NCBI GenBank assembly: GCA_030633285.1
Contig: DAOVTC010000042.1
Span: forward strand, 1-8,038
Length of the DNA stretch: 8,038 bases
Source of the DNA: Flavobacteriaceae bacterium
GTDB taxonomy: Bacteria; Bacteroidota; Bacteroidia; Flavobacteriales; Flavobacteriaceae
Direction: 5' to 3'
The notes beneath the pieces are model-generated. The model had not been told where the DNA came from and made no database searches. It saw only the letters and a program-made list of their open reading frames with translations. The position numbers and the translations under genes were made by a program. Below are positions 1 through 5,980 of this stretch, piece after piece. The first letter of the stretch is position 1; each line of letters begins with the position of its first letter.

Positions 1-327
1 CTTAGCTTGTTTTATAATTTTATCAGATTGTGACTTAGCTTCATCTTTTGCCTCAGCAATCATTTTATCTTTAATTTCGCGAGCATCTTTTAGTAAATTA
101 TCTCTTTCAGATCTTGCTTCTTTTAATATGCGTTCATTATCTGCCACAAGGTTTTGCATTTCTTTACGTGCTTCTTCTGCAGACTCTAATGCATTATTTA
201 TTGAATCTTCTCTGTCTTTAACTGCTCCTAAAATAGGTTTCCATGCTAATTTTTTAAGCAAAAAGAAGAACGCAATAAAAATTATTGTTGTCCAAAAAAC
301 TAAACTTTCCGGTGCTACAAAATCCAT
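1..327 (-). CDS. atpF: ATP synthase F0 subunit b, N-terminal part (runs off the left edge)
   Basis: Subunit b forms the peripheral stalk that links membrane subunit a to the F1 head and resists rotor torque. The frame is open from the ATG at 327 to the window edge, giving 109 residues without a stop; the usual protein is about 160-170 residues, so roughly a third is missing. Residues 9-25 form one hydrophobic helix with W12, followed by the family-typical LAWKPIL (27-33). From about residue 38 the chain is highly charged and rich in Ala, Glu and Lys (DRED, EEARKEM, EAKDEAK), as expected for the right-handed coiled-coil stalk. It lies 93 bases downstream of atpE, and that gap holds a strong hairpin. 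In this phylum atpH, atpA and atpG would be expected next, outside the window. The identification is firm; only the C-terminus is unseen. Confidence 0.95.
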   Translation of the reverse strand, partial: MDFVAPESLVFWTTIIFIAFFFLLKKLAWKPILGAVKDREDSINNALESAEEARKEMQNLVADNERILKEARSERDNLLKDAREIKDKMIAEAKDEAKSQSDKIIKQAK

Positions 328-368
328 AATATTTATACTTTTTTAATTATTTTCAATTTGATTAATTT

Positions 369-406
369 CAAAGAAACCTGCAACCAACCGTTGCAGGTAT
401 TCTTTG
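369..406 (-). other. Intercistronic hairpin between atpE and atpF
   Basis: There is a near-perfect inverted repeat: 369-375 pairs with 400-406 (7 bp), and 376-384 pairs with 390-398 (9 bp, core ACCTGCAAC / GTTGCAGGT). The loop is 5 nt (385-389) and there is a single bulged base at 399. It starts 15 bases after the atpE stop and ends 42 bases before the atpF start. No U-run directly follows it on the minus strand, so it does not look like a classic intrinsic terminator. It more likely acts as an mRNA stabiliser, a processing site or a partial attenuator that favours atpE over downstream genes. The structure is seen; the function is inferred. Confidence 0.75.
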
Positions 407-420
407 TGCTTTTCAATAAA

Positions 421-639
<219 letters not shown>

Positions 640-660
640 TTAATAATTAAACAAATTCAA

Positions 661-1770
661 TTAATGATGGTCCTCAGCTACAGCTTGACCAATAAATAAT
701 GCTGATAACAAGGTAAATACATACGCTTGTAATGCAGCAACTAGCATCTCTAGCATACTCATAAAGATTACAAATGCTCCAGAAACTGGTGCAATTGCAA
801 TTGTTTTAAAAATGAATATCAAAGAAACTAAACTCAATATTATAATGTGACCCGCTGCAATATTTGCAAACAAACGAATCATTAATGCAAAAGGTTTTGT
901 AAAGATTCCAATAATTTCAATTGGAACCATAATTGGATATAATGCATAAGGTACAGGAGGCATTAAAATATGTTTCCAGTATGCCTTATTTCCATTGAAT
1001 GATGTTACAAGAAAAGTAATAAATGCTAATACAAATGTAAAAGCAATATTACCGGTTAAGTTTGAACTAAAAGGAAAAAACGGAATTAATCCAATCAAGT
1101 TATTAACCCAAATAAAGAAGAATATAGTTAACAAATATGGCATAAATTTTGCATATTTTTTTTCTCCAATATTTGGAATAGCAATATCATCTCTAACAAA
1201 AAGAATCAGTGGCTCCATAAATCCTGCCAACCCTTTTGGTGCTTTTTCATTTTTTTTATAAGAACGTGCAGTTCCGATAAACAATAAAAGAATAATCAAT
1301 ACTGAAATCAACATTGAAAACACATTCTTTGTAATTGATAAGTCAATTGGTCTAGCTGAAAAATCAAATATTGATGGTAATTCATGCCCATGGACTTTAT
1401 CGGCATAGTAAATATTATTGTTGATGCGAACTAATTTTACACCATTTTTTTCAATAACAACCTTTCCATCATTATTGTGATGAAATTCAGAGGACATAAA
1501 AGTAACAAATCCTTCATTTGTTTTTAAAATAATTGGTAATGGCATTGTAATAGAGTGACCATTCCAATCTAAGATATGAAACTCATGTGCATCGGAAATG
1601 TGATGGTTGATAACTTCACTTGGGTCAAATTCTTTCTCTTTTTGTTCAACATCGTGAGTTTCTTTAATTCCTTCTTCGACATGCTCTTGAGCTTGAGCCA
1701 TCTGAATAAAAGAAAACAAGATAGTTACCGTTAAAAAGACTTTTTTAATATACTTTGTTACTAATGCCAT
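661..1770 (-). CDS. atpB: ATP synthase F0 subunit a with exported N-terminal domain
   Basis: Subunit a provides the two proton half-channels beside the c ring. The C-terminal ~220 residues are the conserved membrane core. The essential arginine is R299 in MIRLFANIAAGH, and Q348 lies in LQAY (equivalent to E. coli R210 and Q252). H308 occupies the place of E. coli E219 and E341 that of H245, the swapped pair common outside enterobacteria. The N-terminus differs from E. coli: a signal-peptide-like segment (1-28, ending AQA-Q) is followed by a ~115-residue acidic, His-rich region (29-145) before the first core helix at about 148-167. This explains the length of 369 residues against about 270 in E. 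coli; long AtpB proteins of this sort are typical of Bacteroidota. The ATG at 1770 is supported by the signal peptide and by a promoter candidate about 36 bases upstream. Confidence 0.97.
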   Translation of the reverse strand: MALVTKYIKKVFLTVTILFSFIQMAQAQEHVEEGIKETHDVEQKEKEFDPSEVINHHISDAHEFHILDWNGHSITMPLPIILKTNEGFVTFMSSEFHHNNDGKVVIEKNGVKLVRINNNIYYADKVHGHELPSIFDFSARPIDLSITKNVFSMLISVLIILLLFIGTARSYKKNEKAPKGLAGFMEPLILFVRDDIAIPNIGEKKYAKFMPYLLTIFFFIWVNNLIGLIPFFPFSSNLTGNIAFTFVLAFITFLVTSFNGNKAYWKHILMPPVPYALYPIMVPIEIIGIFTKPFALMIRLFANIAAGHIIILSLVSLIFIFKTIAIAPVSGAFVIFMSMLEMLVAALQAYVFTLLSALFIGQAVAEDHH

Positions 1771-1805
1771 TATATATTCTAAATTATTCGTCCTAAAATT
1801 CCGTG

Positions 1806-1835
1806 CAAAAGTACATAATTAATTCAAAATGAAAA
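1806..1835 (-). promoter_or_regulatory. Candidate Bacteroidota-type promoter for atpB-atpE-atpF
   Basis: On the minus strand TACTTTTG (1813 down to 1806) is a full match to the Bacteroidota -7 consensus TAnnTTTG. A weak -33 match, TTTT instead of TTTG, lies 18 bases further upstream (1832-1835), just after the stop codon of the preceding gene. The predicted start near 1800 leaves a leader of about 30 bases before the atpB ATG. This would let the core F0 genes be expressed independently of the upstream sprE-bactofilin-atpZ genes. The match is sequence-based only; no start-site data are available. Confidence 0.55.
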
Positions 1836-2240
1836 CTATTTTAAATGGCTTTTTTTCTCTGATTTTAAAAGTGAAATACTGAAAATAATTTCATAGAAAA
1901 GGAAAATGAAATAAGGAATAAAAAATGTTGCTATATCTAACATTGGAATCCCATATTCTTGCTGAATGAGGGGTAATAAAAAAAGAATAGACGCCAACAT
2001 TTTCAGCACACTAAGTGTCATAAATGCGAACCCGGTTTTGTCATAAAAACTATTTTTGACCAAAATTAGAGATAAACAAATTATTAATGTTACTAGCAGA
2101 TGAAATATGTAAATACTCTCAATTTTGTAAAAGGCTTCGTTATAGTTGGAGTAGTTTGAAATGATAAACTTATGTGAGAAAAACAATATTATCGTAAGAG
2201 GAATTAAGGTTTTTAGTACAAAAAAAAATTCTTTTTTCAT
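1836..2240 (-). CDS. Small four-helix membrane protein in the AtpI position (probably DUF6168 family)
   Basis: This 134-residue protein is very hydrophobic, with four predicted membrane helices at about 8-27, 40-61, 69-91 and 100-125 and a short basic tail (KSEKKSHLK). No catalytic motif is visible. Its place between atpZ and atpB, in the same orientation (35 bases after atpZ, 65 before atpB), is where other bacteria encode AtpI, a four-helix protein that helps c-ring assembly. The similarity is in topology and position, not in recognisable sequence. From memory it fits the Bacteroidota family DUF6168, but I could not check this. A role in ATP synthase assembly or Mg2+/ion supply is inference from context. 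A nine-base T run (minus strand, 2220-2228) encodes the FFF near the N-terminus. The ATG at 2240 fits well. Confidence 0.8.
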   Translation of the reverse strand: MKKEFFFVLKTLIPLTIILFFSHKFIISNYSNYNEAFYKIESIYIFHLLVTLIICLSLILVKNSFYDKTGFAFMTLSVLKMLASILFLLPLIQQEYGIPMLDIATFFIPYFIFLFYEIIFSISLLKSEKKSHLK

Positions 2241-2275
2241 CTGTTTAATTATGAAATCGTGAGATTGTATAATGA

Positions 2276-2521
2276 TTACTTATGCTTTCCTTTTCTTTTT
2301 TCTTCACTAAATGAAACGACTTTTTTAATAACCATATATAAGGATCCGAATACACCAAGTAAAGAAAATATTACAGTATATAAACTATAATCGTTTGGAT
2401 ACTTACCATCTAACCATTGACCGAAAAAGGTTCCGATAGCGATTGTAATTCCCATTTGAAAAACTATAGATGAAAAAACAATATACTTGTTAAGCTGTTT
2501 TTTTGTTTTCTTTTCCTCCAT
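2276..2521 (-). CDS. atpZ: AtpZ/AtpI-family ATP synthase accessory protein
   Basis: An 81-residue protein with a basic N-terminus (EEKKTKKQ), two membrane helices (about 13-35 and 46-66) and a Lys-rich cytoplasmic tail. The first helix and loop carry the family pattern: Gly residues G30 and G34 followed by WLD (36-38) and a Pro shortly after, then Gly-containing helix 2 (LLGVFGSLY). The family is usually the first gene of atp operons and is linked to F0 assembly and proposed Mg2+/Ca2+ transport; the exact role is not settled. The ATG at 2521 lies inside the bactofilin gene, giving a 32-base overlap in another frame and suggesting translational coupling. The next Met is residue 23, within helix 1, so the upstream start is preferred. 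Confidence 0.88.
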   Translation of the reverse strand: MEEKKTKKQLNKYIVFSSIVFQMGITIAIGTFFGQWLDGKYPNDYSLYTVIFSLLGVFGSLYMVIKKVVSFSEEKRKGKHK

Positions 2522-2888
2522 TTTGCATTACTTTAACAGTGCCTTTCATAGTACAGGTAGCATTAAATGCTGCACCTGGTTCAACAGAAAGTTTTCCTAA
2601 AGTTACCTCACCACTAATATTTGCAGTACTTTTTAATGATAATACTTGATCAACAATAAGTTTTCCTGAAAAAGTTCCTTCAATATCAGCATTAGTACAA
2701 TCAATAGTTCCTGTTACAACTCCTTCTTGACCAATAACAACCCTACCTGTAGTTTTAACTGTACCTTCTATTTTTCCATCTACTCGAAAATCACCATCAG
2801 AGCTAATATCTCCAACTACTGAAGTGTTTTTAGCAATAATATTTCTTTCTCCTAATTGATTTGGTATTCCTTTTTTTTCGTTAAACAT
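2490..2888 (-). CDS. Bactofilin (polymer-forming cytoskeletal protein, DUF583)
   Basis: Bactofilins polymerise without nucleotide into filaments that scaffold envelope processes such as cell-wall synthesis and polar assembly. The 132-residue protein has the typical layout: a short polar N-terminal tail (1-15) and a central right-handed beta-helix of repeating short strands (about 16-120). Regularly spaced Gly/Val/Ile include the hallmark DFRVDGKIEG (33-42) followed by VVIGQEGVV and ADIEGTFSGKL. A short basic tail (GGKENKKTA) ends the protein. There is no signal peptide, so it is cytoplasmic, probably at the membrane. It starts 11 bases after the sprE stop and overlaps atpZ by 32 bases, so the three genes look co-transcribed. 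The length is normal and the identification is secure; which process this bactofilin serves cannot be read from the sequence. Confidence 0.93.
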   Translation of the reverse strand: MFNEKKGIPNQLGERNIIAKNTSVVGDISSDGDFRVDGKIEGTVKTTGRVVIGQEGVVTGTIDCTNADIEGTFSGKLIVDQVLSLKSTANISGEVTLGKLSVEPGAAFNATCTMKGTVKVMQNGGKENKKTA

Positions 2889-2899
2889 AATTTTAATAT

Positions 2900-5128
2900 T
2901 TATAATTCCCCCTTTGTTTTATTTTTAACAGACTTACTCAGTATTTTTTCTAAAACTGATTCTGCATGTTTGCTTTCCTCAGTATTTGGGTAGTTAATAA
3001 TTACAAAATTTAATCTTTCAATAAAAGCACTTTCATCTTTGATTTTTAAAGTAATGTATGCTTTTAATAATTCAAATTTTGATTCAATTTCTAACCCTTT
3101 ATATTTTTCAAATGCTTTATTTATACTTGTTAAAGCATATTCATATTCTTCCTCATCATAACAGATATAAGCATTTTTATAAATATATTCTGGACTATCT
3201 ACATTATTTGCAGAAACTAAAACTTTATTTGGATTTTTAATAATTTCTGAATAACGTGAATCCGGGTATTCATTAACGATTTTATCTCTGTATTTATTGC
3301 TTAAATCCAAATCAAAATTAGCATAAGTTTTATATAATTGATAATAAGCAGGTAGAATTAATTTTTGAATTGGATTTTTATTTAAAAAATTTTCAAAATC
3401 TTCAGTAGCTAATTCAAATTCTTTAAATTGTTCTTTATAAATCAAACCTAAATTATAGTAAGCATCACTTCTTTGTTTTTTGATACTGTCCAATTGATTT
3501 TCACTAGTTGGAATCTGACTTAAATAATAATTCACATCATATCTTTGTGTATTTTCTTCAGTAAAATTTATACTTTTATTATTCACATTAGCTATAGCAG
3601 CACCACTTTTTTCTGAAATAATCCAATTGTCAGCTAATGGTCTGTTACCGTATTTATTCTTAAATTCTTGTTTGCCTAAACCAACTAATTGTACATTGTA
3701 AAAATAAAACATTCCAGAATTATCATTTTCATTTTGCTTTGATCCAACATTATCAAATGCACCAAAATCAGCATTTATAACTTCTTGTTCTTTTCTTTTC
3801 CTTTCTTCATTGTCTTTGATTTTTAAGGAATCAATATAATTTTGAAAATATATTTTTTGATTTTCAGGATTCATTTCAGAAAGGCTTAATATACTATCAT
3901 TTCTAGAAGTAATATTTTCGTAATAAATTACATCATTTAAACTTTCTCTTTTTCTGATTAATCGTCTGATTCTTTTTGTATTCTTATCTTGGGGGATTTG
4001 TAAAACACTATCATAATATGCACCGGCAGTTTCGAAAAGAGTTTTATCAAAATAAAGGTCTCCTAATTTTTCATAAGATAAACTTTTTTGATAAGGTTTT
4101 GAGGTATTAAATTGAACTGAATTTTCAAAAAAACCATTTGCATTATCAATATTTCCATTTTTATGAGCAATTAATCCAGCTTGGTAATATAATTCATCTA
4201 AATAAGGACGATTATCTCGATCTTCAATTAAATCTTGTAGTGTATACACAATAACGTCAGTACTATCTGCTGCTGAATAGTTTTTAGCTCTTTCAAGTAT
4301 GGCATGAACTTTATATTTTTGAGGAATTTTTTTCATAAAGGCTAAAGTTTCAAATACCATATTTGAAGAATCAATTTTGTTTTCTTCACGGTAAACCTGA
4401 CCAAGAATGAATAAATTTCTAGCACTTTGACTTCTATCATTAAAATAGTAGGTTGATTTTTTTAAATGGTCAATTACCAAATGTGTACTATCTAATTGTG
4501 TATAAGCCATAGCCATAGTAGTATGCGCTTTTTCAAAATCATCTTCGGATAATCCAATATTTTTTAAAACTAGGTCTAAAGTTTCAATGGCTAATTCTTC
4601 ATTTTTTAATCTAACATGAGTTTTTGCTTTCCAAATTATAGTTTCATAATACAAATTAGCATTCGGATATTTTTCAAGAACAAAGGTAAAAGACTCTAAT
4701 GCAGGTATGTATCTTTGTAGGTAATAACGTGATTTTCCTAATAATAAATATGCTTCATCTATTTGTTTGTTTTTTTCAAAACCATCAATTACCATAGAAT
4801 GTTTTTGAACTGCTTTTACAGCTTTTTCTTCAGCTTTTTCAAATCCTTGAAGTTCACTAGAATTGATTACTGATTGACCTGGCATAGGAATAAGTTCTTC
4901 TTCTATTTTCAAAGGTTCGATTGGTAATCGTCTCCAGAAATTATCTTCATAAGAATCGTCAAGTTGTTTTTTTGCTTCATCAAAAGCAATATTACCATTG
5001 TACAAAACATTGAATTTTGTACTCATGGTATGTGTATTTCTACTAATAAAAGTATTTTTTTTAGTTGAGCAACTAATTATTAAAATGAAAATAAAAAGAT
5101 AAAAAAAATTGTAGAAAATATTTCTCAA
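2900..5128 (-). CDS. sprE: TPR lipoprotein of the SprE/PorW family (type IX secretion and gliding)
   Basis: SprE (Flavobacterium) and PorW (Porphyromonas) are periplasmic TPR lipoproteins needed for type IX secretion and, in gliders, motility. The 742-residue product begins with a lipoprotein signal: a hydrophobic stretch (8-18) and lipobox LIIS-C20. This is followed by STKKNTF..R..H..ST..N.LYNG and NFWRRLPIEP, which I recognise from the SprE/PorW N-terminus. TPR-like helical hairpins follow at about 120-330 and 330-390, and again at about 550-730; a charged linker (about 430-455, DNEERKRKEQE) lies between. It is shorter than F. johnsoniae SprE (about 870 residues, from memory) but complete. 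The start is TTG at 5128: the frame is open upstream to a TGA but contains no ATG, and the first internal Met (residue 34) would remove the whole lipoprotein signal. It leads into bactofilin 11 bases downstream. No clear promoter was found in the 123-base gap before it. Confidence 0.88.
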   Translation of the reverse strand: MRNIFYNFFYLFIFILIISCSTKKNTFISRNTHTMSTKFNVLYNGNIAFDEAKKQLDDSYEDNFWRRLPIEPLKIEEELIPMPGQSVINSSELQGFEKAEEKAVKAVQKHSMVIDGFEKNKQIDEAYLLLGKSRYYLQRYIPALESFTFVLEKYPNANLYYETIIWKAKTHVRLKNEELAIETLDLVLKNIGLSEDDFEKAHTTMAMAYTQLDSTHLVIDHLKKSTYYFNDRSQSARNLFILGQVYREENKIDSSNMVFETLAFMKKIPQKYKVHAILERAKNYSAADSTDVIVYTLQDLIEDRDNRPYLDELYYQAGLIAHKNGNIDNANGFFENSVQFNTSKPYQKSLSYEKLGDLYFDKTLFETAGAYYDSVLQIPQDKNTKRIRRLIRKRESLNDVIYYENITSRNDSILSLSEMNPENQKIYFQNYIDSLKIKDNEERKRKEQEVINADFGAFDNVGSKQNENDNSGMFYFYNVQLVGLGKQEFKNKYGNRPLADNWIISEKSGAAIANVNNKSINFTEENTQRYDVNYYLSQIPTSENQLDSIKKQRSDAYYNLGLIYKEQFKEFELATEDFENFLNKNPIQKLILPAYYQLYKTYANFDLDLSNKYRDKIVNEYPDSRYSEIIKNPNKVLVSANNVDSPEYIYKNAYICYDEEEYEYALTSINKAFEKYKGLEIESKFELLKAYITLKIKDESAFIERLNFVIINYPNTEESKHAESVLEKILSKSVKNKTKGEL

Positions 5129-5251
5129 AACTACGCTAATTAGTATTTTTAAAACTCTTTTGATAACTCATTATTGTTGAAGGGGATGTAAAAATACAAA
5201 TAAAATAAAAAACTACTTAGCTTTTTTGCAAAGTTTAAATCTTTAGTAAAA

Positions 5252-5947
5252 TCAAACAGAAAAAAAACCTTCCAATTCTTTAAGTGTTTCAGTAGAAGTT
5301 TTAATATCTTTTACAATGTCACCTTTGTCTAAAACAACAATGCGGTCACAAACTTCGGTGATGTGGTTAAGATCGTGACTGGATATTAAAATGGTAACCT
5401 CTTTTTTTTCTGTCAAAGATTTTAATGTTTTCTTTAAACGAATTTGTGTAGTTGGGTCTAAATTAGCAAAAGGTTCATCTAAAACAACAACTTCCGGATT
5501 ACCAATAAGTGCAGCAATAATTCCTGCCTTTTTTTGATTCCCTTTTGAAAGATCACGTAAATATTTTTTCTTTCCAATAATTTCATCATTAAAGATATCT
5601 TCAAATTGCTGTAAAAAAGTATCAATATCGGCGGTGTTCATTCCACGCAGATTTCCAATAAAATAAAAATATTCTTCGGGTGTTAAATAGCCAATTAAAA
5701 AACTCTCATCAATAAATGCTGCTGTAAAAGGTTTCCAGTCTTCAGATTTATTTACCTGAATTTCATTATTGGTAACATAACCTGTTGTAGGTTGGATAAG
5801 ATCCAATAATAAATTAAAAAAAGTAGTTTTACCTGCACCATTGTTACCAACCAAACCAAAGGTTTGTCCTTTAGGAATTTCTAAGTTTTCAATATTTAAA
5901 ACAGTTTCTTTGCCATATTTTTTGGTAAGTTCAGTAGATTTTATCAT
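5252..5947 (-). CDS. ABC transporter ATP-binding protein (partner of the DUF5687 permease)
   Basis: A 231-residue ATPase subunit, a normal length for an ABC-2-type exporter. The motifs are in order: Walker A GNNGAGKTT (34-42), a Q-loop region at about 78-90 in which the usual Gln is not obvious (FIDESFLIGYL), signature LSKGNQ (133-138, a variant of LSGGQ), Walker B VVVLDEP (153-159, catalytic E158), D-loop NLD (162-164) and switch histidine H191 in SSHD. The ATP-binding and hydrolysis residues are present, so it should be active. It starts 33 bases after the membrane gene and is surely its partner. The substrate is unknown; nothing nearby indicates antibiotic, lipid or metal export. Confidence 0.92.
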   Translation of the reverse strand: MIKSTELTKKYGKETVLNIENLEIPKGQTFGLVGNNGAGKTTFFNLLLDLIQPTTGYVTNNEIQVNKSEDWKPFTAAFIDESFLIGYLTPEEYFYFIGNLRGMNTADIDTFLQQFEDIFNDEIIGKKKYLRDLSKGNQKKAGIIAALIGNPEVVVLDEPFANLDPTTQIRLKKTLKSLTEKKEVTILISSHDLNHITEVCDRIVVLDKGDIVKDIKTSTETLKELEGFFSV

Positions 5948-5980
5948 GGTTTATTTCTTAAGTGTTTGTAAATTAAATTT

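Noticed and set aside
128..346. 72-codon open frame on the + strand
   Set aside because: It is antisense to atpF, whose 109 visible codons are an unmistakable subunit b; the + strand translation shows no family features.
995..1261. 88-codon open frame on the + strand
   Set aside because: It is antisense to the conserved membrane core of atpB; a by-product of that gene's codon composition.
2220..2228. Nine-base homopolymer in the DUF6168 gene as a phase-variable switch
   Set aside because: It encodes an ordinary FFF in a hydrophobic N-terminus of an AT-rich genome, and there is no reason for an ATP synthase accessory gene to phase-vary.
3058..3240. 60-codon hydrophobic open frame on the + strand
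   Set aside because: It is antisense to sprE; the Leu/Ile/His-rich composition simply mirrors the Lys/Asn/Glu-rich coding strand.
5129..5251. Promoter or terminator in the gap between the ABC ATPase gene and sprE
   Set aside because: AAACTTTG and TATTTTTA partly resemble a -7 element but have no TTTG at a suitable distance. The ACTA/TAGT inverted repeat is too short to call a terminator. A promoter is likely somewhere here, but I cannot place it.
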